Of a stretch of DNA of 64,000 bases, positions 1 through 17,481 are shown piece by piece. The translations under genes were made by a program, and so were the position numbers. This DNA comes from Aaosphaeria pasadenensis (taxonomy: Eukaryota; Ascomycota; Dothideomycetes; Pleosporales): NCBI GenBank assembly GCA_022813625.1, contig JAKLMB010000018.1, positions 124,001 to 188,000 of the forward strand, read 5' to 3'. Each line of letters opens with the position of its first letter. The stretch's first letter is position 1. The notes beneath the pieces were generated by a model that worked only from the letters and a program-made list of their open reading frames with translations, did not search any database and was not told the origin of the DNA.

Positions 1-3000
1 ACGCATTGACACAAGACGAGAAGTCCAGGCTCCAAGAGAGCGCGAACTAAACGATATCACGAAAAGAGAAAAAGAAGATTTACGCGCGAGAGCGATTGGT
101 TGGGCTGGGTTACGTTCGGATGACGGAACGATTTCGCATATCATCATAGATGGTCTTGGGCGGCTTGGGTCACGCGTGTATATGGATGAAAAGACGACCG
201 AAAAAAAATCTGAATTGTTCACATCATCTTCATCTTCATGGCTGGAGTGAGTGAGCGTTGACGATCTTTCGCGAAGCGAACAGTGCGTGAATGGAAGGAG
301 GATTTGATAGTCATGGGACGTGGGTATTCAGCAGCAAGGTGAGGTAAGGTAAACAAGATTATACAAGCTAGAGATGCGCTTTCATTGTCTTTCTCTCTTT
401 CTTTCCTTTCACGGATACAGGCGGCAGGGCACGGTTGGGTTTGATTGATATGCCTCATGAATCCAGGATGCACGGGGAAGTGGATATTGGATCGATTTGG
501 ATATCGATTATGGGTTGGAGATATCCTAGGCGGCGTGGTGGGCGGAACCTTTGTCTTTCTTTCGCTCGTAGATGGATAATACAGCTCTGAATGTTTGATA
601 CCAGTTTTTGATGTGCGTTTCTTTTGAAAGAAATATGATTCATGGTAGATGGTCGTTCGAATCAGCTGGTCAAATTAAATATGAATGAAAAATATATATG
701 TGATTGGGATATGTTATGGCTACTTGATCTACTGTTCCCATCAGATGTGCCCCGTGGTGGTGATGACGGTGATCATCACCACCACCACATCGACCCGTAC
801 CTCCCCAACACTCCCCAATATCTCCCATATCAGCTTCTCCATTTTATCCGAGCCTGTTGATCTCCAAAAACAGGCGGACCCATCATATTAAAGCCGTAAA
901 GCTTGAATTGTTTTCAATACCCAATCCCGCAAGAACCGCCAAAGACCATACCATTTCTGCCTCATCTTCTCAGGAGACTCAAACATTGAAAAGATAAAAG
1001 TCGGATTGGAAGTCCGTCCACACGGTCGCAGCCATAAGGTGAGACTTGCAACAACTTTTGCGATGGTTTGCTTTTGGGGAGGACTGGGAGGCGGAAAGGT
1101 CATGTCGAGTTTTAAGGAAGGATTTTTTAAGGGGGGAGGCAGGAGACAGCGAAAAAGCCATAGGACGCAAAAGTACTCAAGTTGTGATGATCGCGCCCGG
1201 GCGATCATGAAACGATAGAAGTTGTGAGAATGATTGGGAGTCCGTCCGCCACCGGATCATACTGGTATCCATCCACATGGTAGTTTCACGGAGACTTGTT
1301 TGGAGGGCTGGGAAGCAAACGGATCACATTCCACTTGTCTAGGTAGGCTTTGACAGCAACCAGAGACAGCGCAAGACCATGACAAATTGTCACACTGAAT
1401 TTGATGCGATCTCGCTGGGCGCTGAAATCATTCTTGGTTGAGCTACTGCTTTGAAGTCCGTCCACGCGCGCAGCATTTATGACCACTCCAAGATCTTTTT
1501 GCAAATGTGTTTATCTTTTGTTCGAGAGGCGGAGAGCACACCATAGTTTCTCCAGCAAAGCACAGGCAAACACCATAGGTTGGCGCATAAGTTGTATTTT
1601 CGGAAGTGCAAAAGGCCGGGCGAAAAAGACAGACATGAATATCGTTGCAAGACGATATATCATCACTGTTAGAACCCAGACCAACCAGACGCGCACATGG
1701 AGTGCTCTGATGGAATTTTCTGATAGATTTCTCTCTCGAAAGAGAGAACAGGAACATCAACCGGGCCATGTTGGATGTTGCCGCATGATCCCATAACGCG
1801 TTGCGTTTTGGAGCTCTACGACAACCCTTCCTTTCTTTGTGGTAATGGTTTTTTGGCGGCTTTCTCATACATTGTGGTGCCGTCATTTTTCGATGCGCTG
1901 ATGTGGCGAGGGGAGACCAGGGGACCAGCAGCAACATCACATCGTTGGTTAGTATTGTCTTTTATTTTGGGGTTTAAGGCGAAGGGGAAGAGGCCCGACA
2001 ACATCCCATTCTTCGATTGAGAATTTCGGAATCGGGTTCGTGGTGGAGATCTGGGGCGCAAGAAGACAGTGGGAGCCAACATCACAGGCAGTGATGTTCA
2101 TTGCTGGTTCGAGTGTCCACTTTGTGCATGCATAATTCGATATCTGGGATTGGCAACGGGGATTGGAAAAGGGCAACATGTAACATGTGGCGAGCCTCTA
2201 AAAGATCTTCCCATAATTCCAATATATATCTTGTTAGAATTTCTGCCGTTTCTGTACAGATCCATTGCACACATTCTCGGGTTCTTGAAGCTGGAATACA
2301 AGGCAGTGTATCATGAGATTTCGATGTAGAGCTGTCACTATTTCCCGGAACGAGTGGAGAGGTAGAGAAGGAAGAAGGCGACCACATGTTCGCTTATAGA
2401 TGGGGTTATCTCGCACTTCGAAATTCACCTCTGCCATACTCGTTTTGCGAAAGGTTGGCATAAGAAATCCGGTCACGAGAAGAAGACACTCATTCAGAAC
2501 ATTACAAGCGTGCGGAAAGCATGCTCTATTCCTCTCCTTTTTTTTATTCGGCCATAAGCGTATATCAGAAGCGTTGAGACACTTGCTCTTTTGCTTTTTC
2601 CCTCCAAAGAGGAGATGGGAGTGACCGAACGCAGAGCACGCACATGTTCTTTGTGTTATCTCCTTTCGAGTTCTCGAACGCGACCATGAAGACTTCGACA
2701 TTCTGTCGAGAGGAACGCTCGAAGAAAAGAAAGAGAGATAGAGAGAAGGGGTTTACGATAGAGGGCCAAACGGCAGCGCCCACATCCTGTCATCCATTCT
2801 TCATTTTTTCCTCTTCTCCAGCATCCATCGTTTCTGGTAAGTTTTGATTGTGCTGAGCAAGAAGGCAGGTCGATCGCAGGTCAGGATTTAACAATGCTGT
2901 TCTTCTACTGGAATCTGAATGTCGACATAGATGGCAGCACAAAGCATCAGGTCGCACTGCAGATTTTTTCTCATGGCGAGAAGTTGAAGGGCAAGAAGGG

Positions 3001-3267
3001 CAGGCCCATCAAATATACTATGTCCAATTTTTTCTTCGTGAATTGGAGTGCATATATAGTAGGCATTTATGGTATTCGATGCCCTTTGACTTGAAGTGCC
3101 TCCAAAGGCCGGCGGCACAGCTGCATTTTCTTGCTCGGCGAACGTGTTTGGGTCAGAGTCGCAAGGTTATAACATTACCTGTCGATACTAACAGTTTTTT
3201 CTTTTCTTTCACGGACTGGAACATTTCTCGTGAGATTTACCACTGTTGGTTGCAACTCGATCGACCA
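1..3267. other. Gene-free stretch at left edge
   Basis: No open frame here shows a recognisable domain, sustained codon bias or a plausible exon chain. The open frames are short and lie in all six phases, as expected by chance. The stretch is mixed in composition, without long simple repeats. It may be decayed repeat DNA like the sequence to its right, but nothing shows this directly. Confidence 0.6.
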
Positions 3268-5580
3268 TTACCCTGAAGTTCGACATTTTTTCAGCGGCCA
3301 GGCGGACGAAGGGAACAGCATAGTTCGTCGTTCTCGTAGATTTGGTTCAAATTTGTCTGTTTCCACAACATGCCTTTTGTGCCTTTGTGTAATCACACTC
3401 TCGATCCCATCGGCGAGTATTTCGCTTTTCAATGGCTTGCCTCTCCTTCGCCGTGTATGCCGCAGACTCGAGGTCGTACGAGGAGCTTGGCTCATAACCA
3501 GAATGTCATGCTCAAACTGATCCTCAATTGTTGCTAGAATCCTCGCGCTTGTCAACCCGCTTGATTCTGATCTTGACGCCGTGAACACCTGCCAGGATGT
3601 GCGTGTCACGGCTGATATGTCACCCTTTGAAGTACCCAACCGACACCGACAAGGCGAACTCCATAGACTCCGAATAGCCTACGCCCTCAATCCACTGGAT
3701 CAGAATTCCATCATCCAAGTCCTCATCTCGCACATTCATATAGGTGCTGATTTGTTCTAGTGAATTGGTTATCATATAGGTCTTTCGATTTGCTGTGTTA
3801 TTGCCTATGTCGCTTCTCCTGTCCATGCTCAACGTAATGCGCATCTTAGAAAACGATAAAGTATTATTCCTGGGACGAAATCGATTGAACGCATCGTGAA
3901 CAGCTTGGGTGATCAGCTCTCTGGTCTCGTCCGTCAACGACATCTGATTCATGGGTCCAGACTGCACACGGGATTCCCTTTTGGCCTCCGATGTCATAGC
4001 GTCGCTCTGAGTCCGTTCTTCGCTTGATTCTGATCTTGACGCCGTGAACGGGCGTCATGTCATGAACTCAAACATGGGTATAATCGAGCACAGATTCAAC
4101 ATTGCCCGTCCTTGAGTTAATGCTCATCCGATCCGAGCTACCGACCATAGTGAATAGTTTCTTCGCATGTCGCTTGGCCGCGTATGCATAGATGCTGTTG
4201 GCTTGGTCATCCGCCTGCATTCGAGGAAATACACATCTGCTTGTGGCATCGTATTACCCATTTGATGGAGCTGGCCGTTCGGGTGCACCACACAGGACGA
4301 CATGAGGTCCCTACGAAGCATTACGTGTGACCATATGAAACCCAGTCGAGAACCCATTGTACTGTACAATAGAGGGATACTAGAGACGAACTTATCAAAC
4401 GCAGCCATCGTATGGCATAGATACAACGTGGGCTTGGTCATGTCGGCGAAGGGGTCAATCTCCTTCTGCGGGTCTGCGTCCTGAATTGTCTGCAACATCT
4501 CTGCATGATCTTCCGGGTTATGTACAAGGGAGAGGAGACCCATGAAATCCTTGAATGACCAAGGAATTGGCGTTGCGGTCATCAGGATTGTCCATGTCTG
4601 TTCGACCCACCGTAGGAAGAACTGTGCCTGGCAGCGGTATGCCTTCACGTTCTGGGCTTCATCCACCACAACCCAACCAAATCGATCATTCAATGCCTGG
4701 GAACTTTTCATTCTCGGCAATATCATCTTTTGCCGCCCAATGGCTCCCATCTCCCCTGTTTCCAGGCGTGTTGGCCCCATGGCGCATGTCGATCTGTCCA
4801 AATTCCGTATACCATCATCAATGACATCCAAGAGGCAATTCAGGCACATTGGGTCAATGTTCTGAGGTTTCCAGTCTTCTTCGAGAATCCTGACTCCCTT
4901 ATGTACTTCTTCGAAGTGTTTTCTCCTCTCATGTATCTCTGACCCAGAAGTGTGACAATGAATTGATATCCGCCTACATACCAAGTCTCGACTTTGGTTT
5001 CTTTCGAACGTGACACCCTGTTTTTGAGGCGAGGGTCATGTTGAAAATCATCACAAGCGTTAGGTAATTTCGACGCCTCGAACATCCTTCTACTCCCTTT
5101 TCTTCTTTCGTCCCGGCCCGGCTTCACATATGGACTCTTCATAGGCCCTTTGAAACCATCAAGAGCTTTGCAATGTAGCTGCTATAAGGTTCCGCGAAGC
5201 ACCGACGGTTTTGTTCGCGAAGAGTCTGAGGTTTCAGGAGAGGAGGGGCTCGGACATGTTAAGGATGTTATCGAGGTCGATCGCGTGAATAGTGTACGTT
5301 TGAGAGAGGAAAGCCAGCACATCGAATTCTTTACACATCAGGATCGAATGTCTTGCCCCACAACGCCAGGGGTAAGCTCATAATCTTCTTGTGTACAGGT
5401 CTTCGAGGGCCAATTCCACCATAGGCCAATCCATCTTTTCCTTTGACATTGATAGATTTGAATCCTGCTCACATGGTACGTATTGGAAGTCTTGTCGTAA
5501 TGAATATGAGTTGACCACATAAGGATGAGAGCGTAGCCTTTGGATAGGCGGACGAATCCATGATTCCGATCGTCAACCAT
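3268..5580 (-). pseudogene. Degraded SNF2-type DNA helicase/ATPase remnant
   Basis: The clearest part is the frame 4124-4984. It has a Walker B-like motif VVVDEAQNVKA, then a motif III-like LMTATPI followed by a segment resembling the SNF2 linker (KDFMGLLSLVHNPEDHAEM). These are hallmarks of SNF2/Rad5-like ATPases, which use ATP to move on DNA. The usual motif II is DEAH or DEGH; here it reads DEAQ. Protein-like sequence continues on both sides but in different frames. Upstream, about 5210-5580, it shifts phase and meets stops. Downstream, the frames 3620-3997 and 3268-3639 also switch phase. No motif I (GxGKT) in a helicase setting and no complete C-terminal helicase half could be assembled. 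A few phase changes could be introns, but in-frame stops around 5235 and 5345 argue for a decayed copy. Such helicase fragments are often parts of old mobile elements; that origin is only inferred here. Confidence 0.55.
3558..4049. repeat. 29-base exact direct repeat pair
   Basis: The same 29 bases, beginning CGCTTGATTCTGATCTTGAC, occur at 3558-3586 and again at 4021-4049, exactly 463 bases apart. Flanking bases differ. Both copies lie inside the decayed helicase remnant on its minus strand and are read in different frames there. The pair is too long to be chance and probably marks a local duplication or an inserted segment. Confidence 0.8.
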
Positions 5581-8202
5581 TTACAGCTCGCTTGGATGAA
5601 TGTACATGAAGCAGTCTGCCCATGTTTGGGTATCGGTGGTACTATCGAATCATGTGTGATTCATTCCTGTGGAGGGCCGTCATACGATTTCGGCCAGAAC
5701 GACGACTCAAAAACATGAGGGACCCATCAGCAAGTTTGGAATACCTCAGTATCGAGAAACACAACACAACATGCTTAGGTGGCCTGTTAGATTGGAAGCA
5801 AGGCCCAGAACATCTGACTCCTCTGGTCGCAAATTTAGCTCCTTCAAGCACGCGGACCAGAGCTGGTCGGACATGGCCCGAGTCTGATGTCGTTGGGCTG
5901 CTCACGCCCAGGAACACAACTCCATTCGTTTCGCGTTCTGTGTTTTGTTTTGACGATGTTTTTTTCGAAAGTATGTTTCGGACATCGTCAGTTTTTGTTT
6001 CTCTTCCATGGAACCGATGCAATTTGCTTTGAAATCCGCGTTTTCTGTATAGACCCGCCGTTCATGAAGCTTTCCCATGCAGTTCCGGAAGGCTGAGTTG
6101 CAATGGTGTCCATGGAGGTCACTTCTCTCATTAAAAGTCTGTTGAAAGGATAAAGAACTTCTCCATGGAAAAAAGCCGTGTACGATTCTTTCCAGAGGGC
6201 CACTGGCAGGGCGACATATGGTTTAGTAGTATCTGTTTTTTCCTTTCCAATAACTCAGAGTCATCCATTCTTGTTAGCACCATGAGAAGAATCTTTCGTA
6301 TATTTGGCTTGCGACTTTTTCACACCAGCATGTCTGAACTTCCAGATTGATTGTCTGCTTTCTCCGCATCAATTGAATTTGACGATTTCTTTTTCCGTCC
6401 TCTCCATGTGCCGAAAGACTCCAATGTTTCAGAGCGCAACAGCAGAGAACATCGGTTCAGTTCCCATGGCATTTAGTTTGGGACCACAAAAGCCTTTCAT
6501 ATTGCCACGTTGATCAAAGTCATGATCCTAGGTCTTATCATGAGTGCGTTCTTCCTCTTCAATCGCATATGCGGATAGTAGTGGACAGTGATGTTTTGCT
6601 TCGCTTCTTCTCTTCTCAATCATCGAGTACGTGTATCATGTTTTTTGGAAAAGAAGTTTAACCTTGTGTTTGACTGAACATTTGAAATCGCGCTGTCTTT
6701 CTCGCCGCTCTCACACCATAAACGGTTCTGGTAGGCCATTTCTCGCGATCATTTCTCCTGTTGGTATAGACTTTTTACACTTCTCCCAACCGCATATCTT
6801 TCTGGCACATCTGTTTCCGAAGGCCATTTTCCAAATGGGATTCGTCTTCTCGCCCCCTCTCAGAACCCACATGTTATAGGGGGTCAATCCACTATCTCGA
6901 CGCCATTCATCACCACTTGGTATGTCTTTTCAATTGCAACGACGCGAAGGAGCGCGCTCATAAATGGTACCTCGATTTCGAACATGTACATATTGTAGGT
7001 TGCTTCTCCCGCTTCTTCCCATACAGGGCGTTTATCGCCCCGTTTCGCCCCATGAATTGATGCCCCCGAATGTTTAAACAGCAACAAAGGGGCACAAAGT
7101 CTAGCGACCATGAACATGTTCGCTACAAAGGTCTTGGTCATTCATCCAGTATCATAGCTCTGTCTCGATTTCTTTCCACATCGCGCAATGTGTTTTGAAA
7201 TCTTGGTTCAACACCCCATATATGGGATCCGAGATAGCTCAGAAAACTCATTCCCAGAAGTAGCGGTACCTTACTGTGATGTCTCTCAAAGACATACAGT
7301 TCTGCCACTTTTGCATTAGCAAACACATACTGTACAATACGAGGAACTTCTCCGATCCCATCGTCACTGCGTCGTCGTCGTTGTTTTCAGCTTTTTCCGA
7401 AGGCATGTCAATTGTTTCCTCCATTCGATAAACTGCATGTATTCACATGCAGTCAGGACCTCGCGCCGCATATGTGCGGCCACAAACTTATGGTGCATGA
7501 ACTCTTCATCAAAGAGCTAGCACTGGTAGAGAACAGCATGTTCTCGGTCCAGGAGGACGGAGGAAAAGGTCATTGGGGTGACAATCGGCGTGGGACAGAA
7601 CAACACACATTACTCTGCAACCTTAGACTTTCGGTTTCAATCTCCCTTCCCGCACGCGCAGAGGAACATTCTTTCCAAGTGTATGCGTTTTCTTCCCCCA
7701 GAAAACCCGCAAGAAGCTGGAGAGACAGCAACAAGACATCCGGGAGATTCTTGCAGATTGATTCCCCGGCCTCCAATCCAGCACGGCACGGCACAGACAT
7801 GCCCCATTCCATCTCCAATTTTTCTTCGCATTTCATGAAGGATTTTGTTACTTTCTTCTTGCCATCGAGAAGGCGGCAGCACCACCCATTCGATGGGTAA
7901 ACCAACCATTTTCGACTGACTCCTTTTGCGTGAATTTCAGTTTTAGGTGATGAATGTCATGAGATCTCAATGCCAGTCCGGGGAAGGTTGGCAGAATCCG
8001 CGGGAGTCGGGCGACAGAGACAGCATTCATTGCCGAAAGGTTCATTTGGTTAGAGCTGTCCACCCTGTTGTATGTCTTATTCTTGGACACACATCGAACG
8101 AAACCCGACATAATTTTTCTCCATGCTACGAAGGAGTTCTTTCTGTTTGGAGGACGGCGAGAAAGGAGTCCTCCATTGGTCGACTATCTGGTCTTCTTTG
8201 CA

Positions 8203-8870
8203 ATTCGAGGCGAGAGACGAGCGAAAACGCAAACCGCATATGCCTCTCAGACGTCGTCTTTTCGCTCATGTATTCGAATTCGTGACTGTTTTCCTTCTTC
8301 CCACCAACGCATACTTCGTGCCTGATCAGGTATTCTCAAGAAACCCATAAAGCTATGTGATTGCTGAATGGAAATCCGAGGCGAGACCCGACCGAGCGAA
8401 CACGCATAGCACTCCCACTGTGTGCCGTTTCACTCATACCGTCGAAGTCTTTGTATTTTCTTTCCTCCCTCCCAGCCACGAACATGATGTATTCCCGACT
8501 GGCTGTTGGAAAAGGACATCATTTCGTAACGGAACAAATTTTGGCCCCAGGGCCGAGCGAACCGCACAGCACAGAACGCATTGATCCTCTTGCCCGTAAT
8601 CTTTTTCCAGCTCAGAAAAGACATGCGCCTTCACACTTGTACTGTTTTTTCCCAGGTCGGAAGAACACATGTTCTTCCACGTTCCGCTCGTTCTTCTTCC
8701 CGCATAATAGACGCGTTCCTTTCTTTTCGATCATTCTGCATACGCTTGCCGTAGGAAGATTTGGTTGTTTTGCTCGCATAGGCTGTATCGACTTCAGTGT
8801 TTTTCGATCATTGTTTGATTTCTCTCTATGAGAAGATCTGATTTGTTTCGCTCACATGGACGGTTTCGAG
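8203..8870. repeat. Degenerate tandem-like repeat, period about 168 bases
   Basis: A diverged block resembling AATYCGAGGCGAGA...CGAGCGAA.ACGCA begins near 8203 and 8371, with its second half again near 8555. A second block, TTTYGCTCRYAT...TTCGARTC followed by a T-rich stretch, recurs near 8263, 8427, 8767 and 8845. Spacings of about 164-171 bases, or twice that, dominate. The copies are too diverged to align confidently by eye, so the array limits and unit count are uncertain. Confidence 0.35.
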
Positions 8871-9900
8871 TCCAATTTCGACCTTTCTTTTTTCGAAGTT
8901 CTTTTTCGACGGGAAGATTTGTTTTTCGTTGTGTAGAGTAAAGAGTAAAGAAGAAAGAAGAGGACAGGAGGGGGATGAAGGGGGTATTTATACATGCCCT
9001 TGCCTGGTTGAGTGGGAGATAGTGGGTATGGGGATTCGTACTTCATTTTGAGTTTCTGCTGCGTTCGTTGAGAGGTCATGTGGGGATGGAGCAAACAGGA
9101 AAGGGGGTGGGTGGTTGAATGTATGTGTCAAACGGGGTGCGGTGTTAAACAGGACAATACTAGGCGAGATGTTGAGGAATTGTAGGTGTTGGATAGGTCT
9201 GCGGTGACGACTAAGATGTCACGCGAGCGTAAGTACAAACACCACATAGACAAGAGAGGTAGTTAGTTGTTGGTAGATTAGAATTCACATCCATATTCTC
9301 GACCCTTACACCCGCTCCCTAGGCTAGCCACGCTGAGTTGCAAAAAGAGGACGTGAATATCCCGAGTCGATAGGGGTCCGACGACGACGTACACATGACA
9401 CTCCCCACCCCCCTTGACTCCAACCATACGTTCCAGTCAAACACAACATCAGTCATCACTAAATCAGGCACCAGGGGAAATGGAAACGTGAAGTCGGCCT
9501 CAAATCCCACACCATCAAAAAAAGCGAATCATAAAAACATTTCTCCGATTATCTCATGCATTCCTTTCCATTCACTACCTATCTCCCCATTCGTTCGTTC
9601 GCCCATCCAGTCACTCGCCCCCATGAACCACCCCATCATAAAGGCGGATGTCGCATGCCAGTCTACCCTACCACAAACACTCAAAGGCAGGAGGAGGAGC
9701 AAGAAAGAACCTCAAAGTAAGAAGGTCGAAACAAAAAAGCCGTTTCCATTTGCATTACAAACAGTTGATGTGAGAGTGAGGACAACAATGCAAACCATGC
9801 ATGCGTCTACGGGGTACCGGTGGGGGGTTCAATTCATTATGTGAACGTGAGAAAGTCGAAGTAAAAAGACCAATAGAATAAAAAAGAGAGGGAAAGAGAT

Positions 9901-9932
9901 AGAGAGAGAGAGAGAGTGTGTGTGTGTGTGTG
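9901..9932. repeat. (GA)n(GT)n microsatellite
   Basis: A run of about eight AG units passes directly into about eight TG units. It is a simple compound dinucleotide repeat in the 3' flank of the PKC gene and is likely length-variable between strains. Confidence 0.9.
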
Positions 9933-10170
9933 CGAGTGAATATCCATCTTTGTTTTCTGTCTCGTGATATGACTGATTGATGACGACGACCTGCCGCATG
10001 CATTCATTCGTTTTTTGCTGCCTACTATCCATCCGCAAATTACCGCAGTCCGTAAGAACATGATTGTGTGTGTTTTTTCTTCTCTCCCAAAACGAACGCT
10101 AATAAAAGGCCCAAGGGTATCTGAAGGGTTTGGGTGTAGATCTCCTGTGATTGTTTTTTCATCTCTCTCC

Positions 10171-14064
<3,894 letters not shown>

Positions 14065-17000
14065 GTTGGCGGTATTGATCTAGAGAGGTGAGAGAGGAAG
14101 GAAAGAAGGGAGACGTGATCGTGTGACTCTGCCGACGAGACGCGGCGTGTTGTGGTGCCTGGAGGGAGCGCAGGCTGCGTGTGGATGAGGTCGGCGCCGA
14201 ACGCGGGCCCGACTCGTGCAACGGAGAGCTCGTGGGAGCTCGCCTAGGAGCGAGAGGATAAGAATGGGAGGTCTGTGAGAATTGTTTGCCTCTCTCTGTT
14301 GGAGGGTGTATAAATGACGGCAGACGGCGGGGGAAGCCTCTGGAGTGTTGATGTGATGTAGTGTAGTGTAGTTGAGGGCTGGGGTTAACAATTGGTAGGA
14401 GACAATCGTATTGGGCAGGCGTCGTCACAGCCACAGGCCCGCTTTAATGATAGCCAGCGCTCTCCTTTTCCGTGCAGCGGCGACCAGCGAGCGCAGCTGG
14501 GGGAGGTAGGAGGACGTTGTCTTGCAAGAAGAGTGATTTAGATGGAGATGGCGAGTTGTGGGCCAGCGACAACAACTTGAAATGACGAAGCGTGTGATGT
14601 CTGGGCAAGATGGTGGGGGTTGCGTTGAGGGGAGCAAGCCAAGGAACACGCTCGCTCGTTCACACAGACACATAATAATAATACCGTAGTCAGTGACCAG
14701 TCACCACACATAACACACATGGGATACGAGTCCACTACGAAATAACACAAAACCCAATAACAAGCATAGCCACAGTGGCGCAGGCAACTAAATTATCAAG
14801 CTACGAGTTTCTGTGGACATCATCTATGATTCCATACCTCAACCTCGGGCATCGTTCGAAGGCGATAACCTTTCATTTTGGCCAAAAAGGGGGTCATAGA
14901 GTGAACCGCTATGACGATGATCTTCATTCGCCAATCGTCTTCCTGATACAATCCTTTTTTGTTATGGTTGTCTTGCCGCGTCACATGTTGAATACATTCA
15001 CGTTGCAAGTTGATAGGGTTGCGAGAGACCCTTGTTTTGCTTTGAGGAATCCATCCTCCATTATCAGTTCCTCCTTCGGCCTATGATATGATAGCATTGA
15101 TCGAATTCGCATGCGTCACGTATGATAAGCCTTTCCATTCCAGAGAGGCTTTCTGTGACACACGTTGAGGTTTTATGAAGGGCATCCGAAGAATCCGAGC
15201 ATAAGCGGAGCGAACCTGCAATATATGCCTTAGTCACTCTGTGGCTGGTCAGATGTGGACGTGTCTTAGCGTTGTTGATGACGTTGGACATGTGAATACT
15301 AAACGTGTTGCTTCTATCCATCTGATCGCGAGAAGATTGTGCATTGTTGGGGCAACTCTGTAGCGTCTTTTGACAAATATGTGATTTGGTGTGTATGCAC
15401 GTTGATGCCTTGAAGATGAGAAATCATTTTAGCAATGTGCTTGGAAAATATATCGTGATTGGTATGCCGCGCGCAGATCGACCGTGATATCACGTATGCA
15501 TATATCTTTGCCGGTTTCCTGTCCGGATCAACTGCATGATGCCTAATTCTGTACATGGAACTAGATTGTATAAGTACTCTTCATCGACAAGAGTTGTTAT
15601 CATCAAATCCCAGGCACGTGTTCGTTTTGAACATCTAATTGGGGTCACGTGAGCTAAGACAGATGTATACCCTCACGACGAACCTCAAGCTTCATATGCT
15701 ACAAGCTGCCGGTCAGTCCGATCGATTGTCCAAGATTCAAGAGCATACCAGGTTCGACAAAAATCGAGTCCCACATGGATCTATCGGCACGACCTCTCAG
15801 CAGAGATATTCAATCATAGTCTGAACCAGAAATCAGAAGTTAACTGTGCACATTAATACGTCGATGGACCATGACTCCATGTCTACCACTGCCCGATGAG
15901 ATGGTCAAACAAATGGCGTCAAATCCTACGTATTGCCAGAGACGAGCAATCTATTTCCAGCATAATTATCACCCCCAAATGCGTTCAGTATCGTGTGCTT
16001 CGCGCCGAATATGAAACCAGCATTATTTATGTATACTGGCGGATTTCCACGACTCGGACCAGCCGAAGTCGAAGACGAATACGATTCCCAAAACAGAATG
16101 GCGCATTGGATTGGTCGCGGCATGGCAGCATCAATTAGGAAACCAGAAGGATGAAGTGAACCGAGGAAATGAAATGTTCGTGACGACCGAGACGGTCACG
16201 GCTGGCCGGCAAGAACAGAAACGTTAGGGCGTTGGCCCTCGGCACCCGAAGCGAAAGGATTGTCCCTGAACGGCTGTTCCTTTGCTTATATTCGCCGAAT
16301 AAATGCCTAGTTATGGATTCGATACAATAAAAGATATCGCGTGGGCGGTCTATGGGTGATGACCGGAGATTATCCTAGATGAGAAAGCTTGAGCGGAGAT
16401 CTGGTTTCCTGATGTGAACATACTCGTGGCAGAGCCGCACTTCCTCAAGGGTCAGGTTGGAATCTGTATGCATCTTGGAGGCGTGGTAAGCATGGCGGGA
16501 TTGGGGGGTCGAAATGATGGACAGGGCATGACATGGCATAGCACCGATGCGAAGTTGCACGGCTCCTCGCCCGTCTTCATGGAGGCGGATAGGGCGGCAG
16601 AGACAGGACGGAGTTGGCCATGGTGCTATTTCGACCCAAGACGGGCGGACGCTGGGCTTGTAAGGGCCGATGATTCATGGCTAGCGGATCCGATGATGGG
16701 TTGCATGGGTGCAGACAAAGAAAAGAGCGGCTGCCGGCTGTTGGTGTGTCGCTTGGAGTTTGAAGAGAGTTTGTACGCATGAGTGGCATGGTAATACAAA
16801 CGCGCAATTCATCGGTGTGGCAGGCTGCCAGTCATTGACTAGAGCGCGCATGGGTCGTACGTCTGATGGGAACACAAAGATGAGCTTGATGAGCGTCACA
16901 CCAGCCTAGTCCTGCGCCTTTATCATACTCGTAGTTACTCAAAACTTCAGAGCAGCATAAGGAAGGACGGGGAGGGTGAGGGGAGTAGGTTAGGATGTGG

Positions 17001-17481
17001 CAGAACGCCAACCGCACCGCCGGACGAAATGGCGAAAGATTGATGAATAGCCGGCCCGCGAAACAGCAGGTGGAATTGGTGGTGTTGGTCACTACTGGTG
17101 GCTGTTGGGTGATGATGCCGAAGCGACGGCGGTATACAAGTACAAGTAGAGTAGCTAGTCCAGAAGAGGTATAGCCACACTAGACGGGAACGGAGCGCAC
17201 GATGTTTTAGGCCAGTCCAGTTACCAACGAATGCACAACTACCAACATAAGATGATTAGGTATTATATATGGTATTATGTACGGTAATTACCGCTGTGTA
17301 TACATTGTGTGCCTATCTGTCTATTTGAACGTATGTATCATGTATGTCGCCACACGAAGGGGTCTGGCGAATTCCGGGGGGGGTGATTGTGAGGTGCAGC
17401 GGGGAAGAGGAAAAAGTGATGGATGGCGAGCGCATGCAGCGCGTAACTTGACCTGTATACAGTAGGCAGTAGGCTGTACCT

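Larger units (their letters stand above)
5581..10170. other. Gene-free stretch downstream of the PKC gene
   Basis: Only short random-looking open frames are present. The stretch includes T-rich runs around 5930-6010 and 8640-8940, a degenerate repeat region near 8.2-8.9 kb and a GA/GT microsatellite near 9.9 kb, each listed separately. The last few hundred bases before 10170 would be the 3' untranslated region of the PKC gene. No promoter or coding signal could be supported. Confidence 0.55.

Noticed and set aside
640..665. GTTCGAATC (B-box core) near the left edge
   Set aside because: Flanking bases form no T-stem and no partner A-box was found.
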